Origin: Shinella sp. SUS2
Lineage (GTDB): Bacteria > Pseudomonadota > Alphaproteobacteria > Rhizobiales > Rhizobiaceae
DNA length: 64,000 nucleotides
Direction: 5' to 3'
Assembly (NCBI RefSeq): GCF_001262505.1
Contig: NZ_KQ410723.1
Coordinates: 434,001-498,000 of the forward strand
Both the position numbers and the translations under genes were made by a program. Below are positions 34,856-45,167 of the stretch, piece after piece; the first letter of the stretch is position 1; every line of letters starts with the position of its first letter. Below the pieces are notes generated by a model. The model searched no databases. It was given only the letters and a program-made list of their open reading frames with translations, and was not told the origin of the DNA.

Positions 34856-35848
34856 ATGACCAAATTCGACGTGCTGACGGTCGGCAATGCCATCGTCGAC
34901 ATCATCGCGCGCTGCGATGAGAACTTCATCACGGACAACGGCATCATCAAGGGCGCGATGAACCTCATCGACGCCGAACGGGCGGAACTGCTCTATTCCC
35001 GCATGGGTCCCGCACTCGAAGCCTCCGGCGGCAGCGCCGGCAACACCGCCTCTGGCGTTGCCAGCTTCGGTGGCAGGGCCGCCTATTTCGGCAAGGTGGC
35101 GAACGACCAGCTCGGCGAGATCTTCATCCACGATATCCGCGCCCAGGGCGTGCATTTCGAGACGAAGCCGCTGGCCGGCCCGCCGCCGACCGCCCGCTCG
35201 ATGATCTTCGTCACACCCGACGGCGAGCGCTCGATGAACACCTATCTCGGCGCCTGCGTGGAGCTCGGCCCCGAGGATGTGGAGGAAAGCGTCGTCGCCG
35301 AGGCCAAGGTCACCTATTTCGAAGGGTATCTCTGGGATCCGCCGCGCGCCAAGGATGCGATCCGCGATTGCGCCCGCATCGCCCATGCGAGCGGCCGTGA
35401 AATGTCGATGACGCTGTCGGACAGTTTCTGCGTGCACCGCTACCGCGGCGAATTCCTCGACCTCATGCGCTCCGGCACGATCGACATCGTCTTCGCCAAC
35501 AAGGCGGAAGCCCTGGCGCTCTATGAAACCGAGGATTTCGAGGAGGCACTGACACGCATCGCCGCGGATTGCCGGCTGGCGGCAGTGACGATGAGCGAGG
35601 AAGGCTCTGTCATCCTGTCGAAGGGCGAGCGCATCAATGTGGACGCGATCAGCATCCCCAGCGTCGTCGATACGACGGGCGCGGGCGACCTCTATGCTGC
35701 CGGCTTCCTCTATGGCTATACGGCCGGACGGTCGCTGGCCGATTGCGGCCGGCTCGGCAGCCTCGCCGCCGGCCTCGTCATCCAGCAGGTCGGCCCCCGC
35801 CCGCTGCTGTCGCTGGCGGAGGAGGCCAGGAAGGTCGGCCTTATTTGA
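34856..35848 (+). CDS. PfkB-family adenosine kinase-like
   Basis: 330 aa sugar/nucleoside kinase. N-terminal substrate region LTVGNAIVDIIAR and GGSAGNTASGVASFGG, and the catalytic anion hole DTTGAGD (residues 272-278, Asp278 as base) followed by LYAAGFLYG. Rhizobial proteins of this type are annotated as adenosine kinase and would salvage adenosine to AMP; a ribokinase-like activity cannot be excluded. It ends 8 bases inside the convergent SH3 gene. Confidence 0.88.
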   Translation: MTKFDVLTVGNAIVDIIARCDENFITDNGIIKGAMNLIDAERAELLYSRMGPALEASGGSAGNTASGVASFGGRAAYFGKVANDQLGEIFIHDIRAQGVHFETKPLAGPPPTARSMIFVTPDGERSMNTYLGACVELGPEDVEESVVAEAKVTYFEGYLWDPPRAKDAIRDCARIAHASGREMSMTLSDSFCVHRYRGEFLDLMRSGTIDIVFANKAEALALYETEDFEEALTRIAADCRLAAVTMSEEGSVILSKGERINVDAISIPSVVDTTGAGDLYAAGFLYGYTAGRSLADCGRLGSLAAGLVIQQVGPRPLLSLAEEARKVGLI

Positions 35849-36380
35849 AGGCCTCGCCGGGATAGGCACCCCAGATTTCGTTCTGCGAGACCCAGCCGGC
35901 CGTGCCATCCGCCTCCGCGCGGCACCAGTCGCCATTGCATTCGCCGACCTTGACGACGACGCCGGGCTGGATCTTCGCAATGACCGACGAGTTCGACATG
36001 GCGTCGCGGCGCATGTTGACGAAGATGCCCTCGCCCTTGCCGCGCATCCACGGCGCGGTCACGGCCGTGCGCTCGCCTGACAGGAGCGCCTGGTTGACCC
36101 AGCCCTCGGTGCCATCCGCATCGCGGATACGGCGCCAGTTGTCATACTCCTGGATGATTTCGACCGGCACACCGGACTTGAGGTAGCGCCAGGCGACGGC
36201 ATAGTCGACGCTGGGGCCGACGCGCAGGTTGACGCTTTTCGCCTTGAGGCTGACGAAGCGGGGCAGCGGCAGGCCGCTCGGCCCCTTGGCCGCCTGGGCA
36301 TGGGCGTACTGGACGCCGGCAACGGAAACGAGGATGCCCGCAAGGGCGGCAAGGCTGAGACGCAGGACAAGGTTACGCAT
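35841..36380 (-). CDS. Exported SH3-domain protein
   Basis: 179 aa from the ATG at 36378-36380. Signal peptide residues 1-29 (ending YAHAQA), then two bacterial SH3 (SH3_3/SH3_4) domains: VSLKAKSVNLRVGPSVDYAVAWRYLKSGVPVEIIQEYDNWRRIRDADGTEGWV, then VNMRRDAMSNSSVIAKIQPGVVVKVGECNGDWCRAEADGTAGWV, described here by their ends at ~residues 42-95 and 115-170. Likely a periplasmic peptidoglycan- or protein-binding factor. No enzymatic domain. A long open extension upstream on this strand is a shadow of the dehydrogenase gene. Confidence 0.9.
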   Translation of the reverse strand: MRNLVLRLSLAALAGILVSVAGVQYAHAQAAKGPSGLPLPRFVSLKAKSVNLRVGPSVDYAVAWRYLKSGVPVEIIQEYDNWRRIRDADGTEGWVNQALLSGERTAVTAPWMRGKGEGIFVNMRRDAMSNSSVIAKIQPGVVVKVGECNGDWCRAEADGTAGWVSQNEIWGAYPGEAFK

Positions 36381-36560
36381 GGACGATCCGCACAAACTGG
36401 AGAGGGCATGATACTGCCGGACCGGCGCAAAGTGGCAAATCGCGGGAACGCCAAAGACGGCGGATTGTCTTCGCGACCGGGTCTGGTAGAAAATGCCCCT
36501 GATGAAGCAATCCTTGCCCAACTTGGTTAAGGACCCGTCAACAGGACGCCGGAACAGCCC

Positions 36561-37565
36561 ATGACCCAGAAGAAAAAACCGAAGGTCTACATCACCCGCC
36601 GCCTGCCCGAGGTCGTGGAGACCCGGATGCGCGAGCTGTTCGACGCGGAACTCAACATCGACGACACGCCGCGCAGCCAGCCCGAACTCGTCGCCGCCGT
36701 CAAATCGGCCGACGTTCTGGTGCCGACGCTGACGGACCGGATCGACGCCGCGCTCATCGAGCAGGCCGGCCCCCAGCTCAAACTGATCGCCTGTTTCTCC
36801 AACGGTGTCGACAATGTCGACGTGGAGGCGGCGGCCCGGCGCGGCATCACCGTTACCAACACGCCGAACGTTCTCACCGAGGACACCGCCGACATGACGA
36901 TGGCGCTGATCCTCGCCGCCCCGCGCCGGCTGGCGGAAGGTGCACGCATCCTGACGGACCGCAAGGGCGAATGGGCTGGCTGGTCGCCGACCTGGATGCT
37001 CGGCCGACGCATCTGGGGCAAGCGCCTCGGCATTGTCGGCATGGGCCGCATCGGCACCGCCGTCGCCCGCCGCGCCAAGGCCTTCGGCCTCTCCATCCAC
37101 TACCACAACCGCCACCGCGTGCGCCCGGACACGGAGGACGCGCTGGAAGCGACCTATTGGGACAGCCTCGATCAGATGCTGGCGCGCGTCGACATCGTTT
37201 CGGTCAACTGCCCCTCGACGCCGGCGACCTATCACCTGCTGTCGGCCCGAAGGCTCGAGCTGATGCAACCGACGAGCTACATCGTCAACACGGCGCGCGG
37301 TGGCATCATCGACGAGACGGCGCTGATCAAGTGCCTGCGCGACGGCAAGATCGCCGGCGCCGGCCTCGACGTCTTCGAGAACGAGCCGTCGGTCAACCCG
37401 AAGCTGCTGAAGCTCGCCGCCGAGGGCAAGGTCGTGCTGCTGCCACACATGAGTTCGGCAACGCTCGAAGGCCGCGTCGACATGGGCGAGAAGGTCGTCA
37501 TCAACATCCGCACCTTCTTCGACGGCCATCGGCCGCCGGACCGTGTGCTGCCGAGCCGGGTGTGA
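36561..37565 (+). CDS. D-isomer 2-hydroxyacid dehydrogenase (glyoxylate/hydroxypyruvate reductase type)
   Basis: 334 aa NAD(P)-dependent reductase. Rossmann motif GIVGMGRIGTAVARRAKAFG (GxGxxG at 160-165), conserved Arg in NTARGGIIDE, Glu in DVFENEP and His in LLPHMSSAT make up the catalytic set. The GRRIWGKRLGIVG insert is typical of the glyoxylate reductase branch. Divergent from the SH3 gene and convergent with a GNAT gene. The substrate is probably glyoxylate or hydroxypyruvate. Confidence 0.92.
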   Translation: MTQKKKPKVYITRRLPEVVETRMRELFDAELNIDDTPRSQPELVAAVKSADVLVPTLTDRIDAALIEQAGPQLKLIACFSNGVDNVDVEAAARRGITVTNTPNVLTEDTADMTMALILAAPRRLAEGARILTDRKGEWAGWSPTWMLGRRIWGKRLGIVGMGRIGTAVARRAKAFGLSIHYHNRHRVRPDTEDALEATYWDSLDQMLARVDIVSVNCPSTPATYHLLSARRLELMQPTSYIVNTARGGIIDETALIKCLRDGKIAGAGLDVFENEPSVNPKLLKLAAEGKVVLLPHMSSATLEGRVDMGEKVVINIRTFFDGHRPPDRVLPSRV

Positions 37566-38039
37566 TCAGACCAGCGTCTTGCGCATTTCGATCGAGGTGG
37601 GGCGCGCGAAGCCAGGATGAGATTTCTCGGCTGTCCTGACGAAGCCCCACCGGGCAAAAAGGGCATGGTTGGCGGCCAGTTCGACCCGCGTTTCGAGCCG
37701 GAGCGTCGCCAGGCCCTTTTTCCGCGCCAGCGCCTCGGCGTGCTCCAGGAGAGACCGCCCCACGCCGCGTCCCTGAAAGGACGGCAGGACAGCGAGCTTG
37801 CCGATATAGAGGCTTTCTTCCTCCGGCTTCAGGAACATGCAGCCGAGCAGCATTTCCCCCTCCACGGCGAGAAGCCCGATTTCCTCCCGCGCCTTCTTGG
37901 CAAGTGCGTCGGGTGTCAGCCGATGGGCGGAGGATGGCGGGTCTATGAGACCGTCCATGAAGGCGAAAGCCGAGAGGATCAGCGATAACAGCGCGTCCCA
38001 GCCGTCGAAATCCGGTCCAATCGAGCGGACTTCCGTCAT
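37566..38039 (-). CDS. GNAT family N-acetyltransferase
   Basis: 157 aa single GNAT domain. Acetyl-CoA binding motif A is YIGKLAVLPSFQGRGVGRSLLEHAEALARKKG (R/Q-x-x-G-x-G/A at QGRGVG). Substrate unknown. Its start overlaps the stop of the MoeB-like gene by 4 bases, so it is the last gene of recF-moeB-GNAT, probably by chance of packing rather than shared function. Confidence 0.9.
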   Translation of the reverse strand: MTEVRSIGPDFDGWDALLSLILSAFAFMDGLIDPPSSAHRLTPDALAKKAREEIGLLAVEGEMLLGCMFLKPEEESLYIGKLAVLPSFQGRGVGRSLLEHAEALARKKGLATLRLETRVELAANHALFARWGFVRTAEKSHPGFARPTSIEMRKTLV

Positions 38040-38800
38040 TGCCCGCCCTTGCGACGCTTGTATTTCAACGTCTCGAAGCGCGCAGCCAACCCGTCATAGA
38101 GCAACAACCGCCCGACCAGCGGATCACCGGCGTCCGTGACGAGCTTGATCACCTCCATCGCCATCAACGTGCCGACGACACCCGTCAGCGCACCGACGAT
38201 ACCGGCTTCGGCGCAGGCCGGCACGACACCCGGCGGAGGGGCCGTGGGGAAGAGATCGCGGTAGCCGGGATTGAGCATGCCGTCCGGCCCGGCCTCGTAG
38301 GGCTTGAGCACGGTGACCGAGCCGTCGAAGCGGCCGACAGCGCCGGTGACGAGCGGAATGCGCGCAATCTCCGCGGCATCGGCGGAGGCATAACGCGTGT
38401 CGAAATTGTCGGAACCGTCGACGAGGAGGTCGTAGCCGGCGAGGAGACGTGCGGCCGTGTCGGCCGTCAGCCGCTCGGCGATGCCGGTGAAGGTCACGTG
38501 CGGGTTGAGACGGGCAACGGCGGCTTCGGCGCTCGCGATCTTCGGCGTGCCGAGCCCGGCGGTGTCGTGGATCACCTGGCGCTGGAGATTGGAGAGGGAG
38601 ACGCTGTCATCGTCCAGCACGCCGATATGGCCGATGCCGGCAGCGGCAAGGTACTGGATGACCGGCGCGCCGAGACCGCCGGCGCCGACGATCAGCACAT
38701 TCGCCTGCTTCAGCTTCTGCTGCCCCGCACCGCCGATCTCTGCGAGCACGATATGCCGCCGGTAGCGGTCGATCTCTTCGGGACTGAGCGGATCGGTCAT
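38036..38800 (-). CDS. moeB: ThiF/MoeB-family adenylyltransferase
   Basis: 254 aa E1-like enzyme that adenylates the C-terminal Gly of a MoaD/ThiS-type sulfur carrier. ATP loop VLIVGAGGLGAPVIQYLAAAGIG (39-44), RQVIHDTAGLGTPKI and DGSDNFDTRY are conserved. The single cysteine in VPACAEAGIVG is the conserved catalytic-loop Cys. The two CxxC pairs that bind zinc in E. coli MoeB are absent (YRDLFP in place of YRCLFP). No rhodanese domain. It overlaps recF and the GNAT gene by 4 bases each. Confidence 0.9.
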   Translation of the reverse strand: MTDPLSPEEIDRYRRHIVLAEIGGAGQQKLKQANVLIVGAGGLGAPVIQYLAAAGIGHIGVLDDDSVSLSNLQRQVIHDTAGLGTPKIASAEAAVARLNPHVTFTGIAERLTADTAARLLAGYDLLVDGSDNFDTRYASADAAEIARIPLVTGAVGRFDGSVTVLKPYEAGPDGMLNPGYRDLFPTAPPPGVVPACAEAGIVGALTGVVGTLMAMEVIKLVTDAGDPLVGRLLLYDGLAARFETLKYKRRKGGQ

Positions 38801-39921
38801 GGCACGATGCCTCCATGCGAGACGGTGAGGAACTGCGCGCGATCGCCGAGCGCATCGAACATCGACCGGTCGGTACCGGTCATGAAGGCCTGTCCTCCGA
38901 GTGCATCGACCCGGTCGAACAGCGCGGCCCGGCGGCCCTCGTCGAGATGGGCGGCGATCTCGTCGAGCAGCAGCACCGGTGCATGGCCGGTCATGCCGCC
39001 GACAAGGCCGGCATGGGCGAGGATGAGGCCGACGAGCAGCGCCTTCTGCTCGCCCGTCGAGCAGCGTTCGGCCTCCATGTCCTTTTCGCGGTGGCGGATC
39101 AGGAGATCGCCGCGGTGCGGGCCGTCCAGCGTGCGGCCGGCGGCGGCGTCCCTATAGCGGCCATCCTGCAGCATGCCGAGATAGATGTCCTCGATCTCAT
39201 AGGCCGGGCGCTGCCATTCTCCGTCAAGGAAGCCGGAGAGACGCATGCTCGCCGACGGGAACGGTCCATCGTCGCGCGCCGCCTCCACGAGGCCGGAGAT
39301 GAGGCCGACGAGTTCGTGGCGGGCATGCGCCATGGCGATGCCGAGCCCGGCCATCTGCTTTTCCAGCGCCGTCAGCCAGGCAGGATCCGGCCGCGGTTCG
39401 GAGAGCAGCCGGTTGCGACCGCGCATCGCCTTCTCGAAATCCGCTGCCCGGCGGCCGTGTTCGGGATCGAGCGACAGCACCAGCCGGTCGAGGAAGCGAC
39501 GACGATCGGCGGAAGGACCGGTGAAAAGGCCGTCCATGGACGGTGTCAGCCAGACGACACGCAGGTGGTCCAGCAGTTCATCGACGGTGCGGGCAGGCGT
39601 GCCGTTCAGTCGGAGTTTTCGCGCCTGGCCCTCGTCGCCCCCCTCCGTGCCGGTGCCGATATCGACCTCGCCCATCATGCCGTCGAGCGTGGCGAAGATC
39701 GTGAAGCCGCCGCTGGCGCTGGCGCGCACGACATCGCCATAGGGCGCGCGGCGCAGGCCCCGGCCCGGCGAAAGCAGGGATACGGCTTCCATCAGATTGG
39801 TCTTGCCCGCGCCGTTCTGTCCTGTCAGCACGACGTGCCGCCCGTCGAGCGGCAGCGACAGGCCCGCATAGTTGCGGAAATCCGTGAGCTTGAGGCGGGA
39901 AAGGGAAACCTTGTGCGGCAT
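38797..39921 (-). CDS. recF: DNA replication/repair protein RecF
   Basis: SMC-like ATPase that loads RecA at gaps with RecO and RecR, 374 aa from the ATG at 39919-39921. Walker A GQNGAGKTN (34-42) follows the typical KLTDFRNYAGLSL. The signature region is STGEQKALLVGLILAHA and Walker B VLLLDEIAAHLDEGRR. It is not beside dnaN or gyrB here, as is usual in alphaproteobacteria. First gene of recF-moeB-GNAT. Confidence 0.96.
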   Translation of the reverse strand: MPHKVSLSRLKLTDFRNYAGLSLPLDGRHVVLTGQNGAGKTNLMEAVSLLSPGRGLRRAPYGDVVRASASGGFTIFATLDGMMGEVDIGTGTEGGDEGQARKLRLNGTPARTVDELLDHLRVVWLTPSMDGLFTGPSADRRRFLDRLVLSLDPEHGRRAADFEKAMRGRNRLLSEPRPDPAWLTALEKQMAGLGIAMAHARHELVGLISGLVEAARDDGPFPSASMRLSGFLDGEWQRPAYEIEDIYLGMLQDGRYRDAAAGRTLDGPHRGDLLIRHREKDMEAERCSTGEQKALLVGLILAHAGLVGGMTGHAPVLLLDEIAAHLDEGRRAALFDRVDALGGQAFMTGTDRSMFDALGDRAQFLTVSHGGIVP

Positions 39922-39931
39922 GGGGTGAGAG

Positions 39932-39963
39932 CTAGAGCATTTTGCCGCCAAGGGGAATCACCC
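39932..39963. repeat. Rhizobial interspersed repeat, ctagagcatttt type, copy 1
   Basis: Starts ctagagcatttt and continues gccgccaaggggaatcaccc. About 26 of 30 positions match the copy at 58081. It lies just upstream of recF. Elements beginning this way are scattered in rhizobial intergenic DNA. Confidence 0.65.
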
Positions 39964-40193
39964 TGCGGCGCATAAATCGGGCAACAACAGAAAGATGGGC
40001 AGGCGCCTGGCGCCACGCAAGCCGCAACGGCGAGAACAGCGAGCGGAACCCGTGCCAGGGACAGCGCTCCACCGGACAGGGCCGTGCGGAAAATCCAGCA
40101 GTTCAAGCCGGTTGCCTGCATGGCCGGGAGCAGGTAAGCCAGGACATCCCGCCGCGCTTCGCATCCTCCCCTCCCAGCCCGCAGGTCCTTGCC

Positions 40194-40868
40194 TTGTCCT
40201 CTTCCCTTCCCGTCTTCGACCGTTCGTTTTCCGCCTTCCTCTTCGACATGGACGGCACGATCATCAACTCCATTCCGGCCACCGAACGCGTCTGGACACG
40301 CTGGGCGCTGAAGCACGGGCTGGACGTCGCCACCTTCCTGCCGACCATGCATGGCGTGCGCGGCATCGATACGATCACCCGGCTCGGTCTGCCGGGCGTC
40401 GATCCCATTGCCGAGGCCAAGGAGGTCGAACGCGAGGAGATGGAGGATATCGAGGGCGTGCTGCCGATCCCGGGCGCGATCGCCTTCCTCTCCGCCCTCC
40501 CAGCCGGCCGCTGGGGCATCGTCACCTCGGCGCCGGTGGCACTCGCCCATCGCCGCCTCGCCGCCGCGGGCATCCCCCTGCCGACAGTCATCGTGACGGC
40601 CGACGACGTGACCCGCGGCAAGCCGGCACCGGACGGCTACCGGCTCGGCGCCGAGCGTCTCGGCTTCGATCCGGCCGATTGCCTGGTCTTCGAGGACGTG
40701 CCGGCGGGCATTCTGGCCGGCGAGGGCGCCGGCGCCCATGTCTTGGTGATGACGGCGACGCACCATCATCCGATCGAGACCGGCCATCCGACGCTGCAGA
40801 GCTACGAGGGCGTCACGACGAAGATCGACACCGATGGCCGGCTGACGCTGCTGCGGGCGGAAGGCTAG
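40194..40868 (+). CDS. HAD-family sugar phosphatase
   Basis: 224 aa from a TTG at 40194 with AGGTCC upstream; longer in-frame starts give an Arg-rich leader and are rejected. HAD motifs: I FLFDMDGTIINS (nucleophile Asp), II IVTSAPVALAHRR (the Thr/Ser), III GKPAPDGYRLGAERLG (Lys), IV VFEDVPAGILAGEGAGA. The order and cap fit the beta-phosphoglucomutase-like phosphatases such as 2-deoxyglucose-6-phosphate or mannitol/sorbitol phosphatases. Substrate unknown. Confidence 0.9.
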   Translation: MSSSLPVFDRSFSAFLFDMDGTIINSIPATERVWTRWALKHGLDVATFLPTMHGVRGIDTITRLGLPGVDPIAEAKEVEREEMEDIEGVLPIPGAIAFLSALPAGRWGIVTSAPVALAHRRLAAAGIPLPTVIVTADDVTRGKPAPDGYRLGAERLGFDPADCLVFEDVPAGILAGEGAGAHVLVMTATHHHPIETGHPTLQSYEGVTTKIDTDGRLTLLRAEG

Positions 40869-40872
40869 GCCA

Positions 40873-41484
40873 TCAGCCGGCCGGCTTCATGGCGATGCCG
40901 GCCAGCACCGTCTCGATCACGGCGTCGATTTCCGCCTCGGAGACATCGAGCCGTTCGGTCAGAAGCCGACCCCAGGCGAAGCTCGACAGAAGTTCGGTGA
41001 CGAGCTCGGGGCTGGCGTCCGGGCGCACCTCGCCGCGCGCCTGCGCCATCTCGATGATCCGGCTGCTCTGGCGGCGGCGATCGCGCATATAGGCCGAAAG
41101 GGCGGCGAGCGCATCGGGCTCGCCCTGTGCCTTTGCCACGACGCAGCGGAACACCTCGCCGCCCGTGCCCTCGCGCCATGTCGTCAGCAGGCCAGAAAGA
41201 TGGGCCCGCAGGTCGTCGCGAACGTTGCCTGTGTCCGGGAAGGTGAAGTTCGCCCGCTTGCGACGATGATAGACATCCAGCAGAAGCGCAGCCTGCGAAG
41301 GCCACCAGCGATAGATCGTCGGCTTGCCGGCGCGTGCGCGCCGCGCCACGGCCTCGATGGAGAAGCCGGAGAGCCCGTTTTCCACGAGTACCGCCTCCGC
41401 CGCAGCCAGGATCGCCTCCTCGCTTGCCGGATTGCGCGTGGCACCGATTGAACGGCGGGCGGGTCTGGTCTCTGCCTCTGACAT
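40873..41484 (-). CDS. TetR/AcrR-family repressor
   Basis: 203 aa from the ATG at 41482-41484, chosen because GGAAG lies 7 nt upstream; ATGs at 41496 and 41514 are possible. Helix-turn-helix at residues ~20-65: AILAAAEAVLVENGLSGFSIEAVARRARAGKPTIYRWWPSQAALLLDVY. The C-terminal ligand domain (TetR_C_11-like) is helical. It is divergent from a 78-aa membrane protein, and a perfect 17-bp dyad lies between them, so it probably represses that gene and itself. Confidence 0.93.
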   Translation of the reverse strand: MSEAETRPARRSIGATRNPASEEAILAAAEAVLVENGLSGFSIEAVARRARAGKPTIYRWWPSQAALLLDVYHRRKRANFTFPDTGNVRDDLRAHLSGLLTTWREGTGGEVFRCVVAKAQGEPDALAALSAYMRDRRRQSSRIIEMAQARGEVRPDASPELVTELLSSFAWGRLLTERLDVSEAEIDAVIETVLAGIAMKPAG

Positions 41485-41526
41485 CCGATCTTCCATTTTT
41501 GCCGTTTCTAGCATGGGCGACACTTG

Positions 41527-41566
41527 AACGGAACGTTTCGTTTCTATATAAACGAAACGTTCCGTT
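41527..41566. promoter_or_regulatory. TetR operator, 17-bp perfect inverted repeat
   Basis: Left arm AACGGAACGTTTCGTTT (41527-41543), spacer CTATAT, right arm the exact complement (41550-41566). Each arm also holds the smaller dyad AACGTT, so two dimers could bind side by side. It lies between the TetR gene and the divergent small membrane protein gene, 17 nt from the latter's ATG. Confidence 0.88.
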
Positions 41567-41583
41567 TTATAAAGGTTGCTCCC

Positions 41584-41820
41584 ATGACCGACGATTCTCC
41601 GGCCCTCCGGCTGTCCAAACCGCACCTGGTGCTCGCCCTGCTGTTGCCCGTCTACCCGCTGATCACCATCCTGCTCTACATCGTGCTGCCCCTCACCGAG
41701 GGCTGGACGATCTGGCAGCGCACCGCCGTGATCACGCCGATCATGGTGTTCGCCATGGTCTTCGTCGTCTCACCCTTCGTGCAGAAGCGCTTTGCCGCCT
41801 TCATCCTGCGCGCCGCATGA
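41584..41820 (+). CDS. Small inner-membrane protein, probable TetR target
   Basis: 78 aa from the ATG at 41584. Two membrane helices: HLVLALLLPVYPLITILLYIVLPL (residues ~14-37) and TAVITPIMVFAMVFVVSPFV (~47-66), with a positively charged C terminus. No known domain recognised. The TetR dyad ends 17 nt before its start, so expression should be tightly repressed until an inducer appears. It is the only gene of its transcript. Confidence 0.8.
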   Translation: MTDDSPALRLSKPHLVLALLLPVYPLITILLYIVLPLTEGWTIWQRTAVITPIMVFAMVFVVSPFVQKRFAAFILRAA

Positions 41821-41823
41821 AAA

Positions 41824-41849
41824 AAGCCGGGGCGTTTCCGCCCCGGCTT
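41824..41849 (-). terminator. Terminator after dnaJ
   Basis: Perfect 11-bp stem AAGCCGGGGCG / CGCCCCGGCTT with loop TTTC. On the minus strand a run of six T follows. It sits between the convergent ends of dnaJ and the small membrane protein gene and could act on both. Confidence 0.82.
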
Positions 41850-41897
41850 CCATTGTCCATCAAACGCCGACCGAAGCAGCGCGCGAGAACGCGGCGA

Positions 41898-43019
41898 TCA
41901 GCCCTCGAAAAACTCCTTCATCCGCGCGAAAAAGCCCGCGGATTCCGGGTTGTTGTCCTTCGAGGAAATCTCCTCGAACTCCTTCAGCAGCTCGCGCTGG
42001 CGCTTGGTCAGCTTTTGCGGCGTCTCGATCTGGATCTGGATGTAGAGATCGCCGACCTGCGTGGAACGCAGCACCGGCATGCCCTTGCCCTTGAGGCGGA
42101 ACTGGCGGCCGGCCTGGGTGCCCTCGGGCACCGAGACGCGCGACTTGGTGCCGTCGAGCGTCGCCACGTCGAAGGTGCCGCCGAGCGCTGCCGTCGTCAT
42201 CGAGATCGGCACGGTGCAGTAAAGGTCCGCCCCGTCGCGCTGGTAGAACTCGTGCGGCTTGACCGACAGGAAAATATAAAGATCGCCCGCCGGCCCGCCG
42301 CGCACGCCTGCTTCACCCTCGCCCGAGAGCCGGATGCGCGTGCCGTCCTCGATGCCGGCCGGAATGTTGACGGAGAGCGAACGCTCTTCCGTGACGCGGC
42401 CATGGCCGTGGCACTTGGTGCAGGGATCGCTGATCGTCTGGCCGCGGCCGTGGCAGGTCGGGCAGGTGCGTTCGATCGAGAAGAAGCCCTGCGCGGCGCG
42501 CACACGGCCGGAGCCCTGGCAGGTGGCACAGGTCTTCGGGCTGGTGCCGGGTTTTGCGCCCGTACCGGTACAGACGTCGCAGGTGATCGACGTCGGCACA
42601 CGGATCTGCGCCGTCTTGCCGGCATAGGCCTCTTCCAGCGAGATCTCCATGTTGTAGCGAAGATCGCCGCCGCGTTCACGCCCACTGGCAGAGCGCCGCT
42701 GGCGCCCGCCGCCCATCATCTCGCCAAAGATGTCCTCGAAGATGTCCGAGAAGCCACCGCCCTGGAAGCCGCCGCCACCGCCCATGCCGCCCTGCTCGAA
42801 GGCCGCGTGGCCATAGCGATCATAGGCCGCCCGCTTCTGCGGGTCCTTCAGCGTCTCATAGGCTTCGTTGACGTTCTTGAACGTCTGTTCGGCGGAGGCA
42901 TCACCCGGATTCTTGTCGGGGTGGTACTTCATCGCCATCTTGCGGAAGGCGCTCTTCAGCTCCTTCTCGTCGGCGGTCTTGGAGACACCCAGCGTCTCGT
43001 AAAAATCAGCTTTTGCCAT
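41898..43019 (-). CDS. dnaJ: Chaperone protein DnaJ
   Basis: Hsp40 co-chaperone, 373 aa. J domain with HPD at residues 33-35 ([11 protein letters not shown]), Gly/Phe-rich linker (~78-100), four zinc repeats CxxCxGxG ([32 protein letters not shown]) and the C-terminal substrate-binding domains. It follows dnaK after 237 bp that contain a GC-rich hairpin; the two are probably co-transcribed in part from the dnaK heat-shock promoter. Confidence 0.98.
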   Translation of the reverse strand: MAKADFYETLGVSKTADEKELKSAFRKMAMKYHPDKNPGDASAEQTFKNVNEAYETLKDPQKRAAYDRYGHAAFEQGGMGGGGGFQGGGFSDIFEDIFGEMMGGGRQRRSASGRERGGDLRYNMEISLEEAYAGKTAQIRVPTSITCDVCTGTGAKPGTSPKTCATCQGSGRVRAAQGFFSIERTCPTCHGRGQTISDPCTKCHGHGRVTEERSLSVNIPAGIEDGTRIRLSGEGEAGVRGGPAGDLYIFLSVKPHEFYQRDGADLYCTVPISMTTAALGGTFDVATLDGTKSRVSVPEGTQAGRQFRLKGKGMPVLRSTQVGDLYIQIQIETPQKLTKRQRELLKEFEEISSKDNNPESAGFFARMKEFFEG

Positions 43020-43223
43020 TCGGGTTCACGTCCGTTTCGTGGGAACGGTCTTCTTGTTATGGACCTGGAAGCTTGCCTTAGCCTGCGTTTGCAAAGCACG
43101 CACGCAAAGAGGCGGAAGCCGGTGCGAAGAAAAGACCATGACATCGTCACCGCTTGCAACGGGAGTGATCATCTTGGCCTTGTTCCCTTCGCGCTGACTT
43201 CCGCCTTCTTGCTATCCGTTGCA

Positions 43224-43243
43224 CCGGCCGCCTGGGCGGCCGG
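43224..43243. terminator. GC-rich hairpin between dnaK and dnaJ
   Basis: Stem CCGGCCGCC / GGCGGCCGG, loop TG (or an 8-bp stem with loop CTGG), 14 nt after the dnaK stop. On the dnaK strand no U-run follows, so it likely gives partial termination or protects the dnaK 3' end, lowering dnaJ relative to dnaK. The T-run is on the other strand. Confidence 0.5.
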
Positions 43244-43256
43244 CTTTTCAGGAGAA

Positions 43257-45167
<1,911 letters not shown>

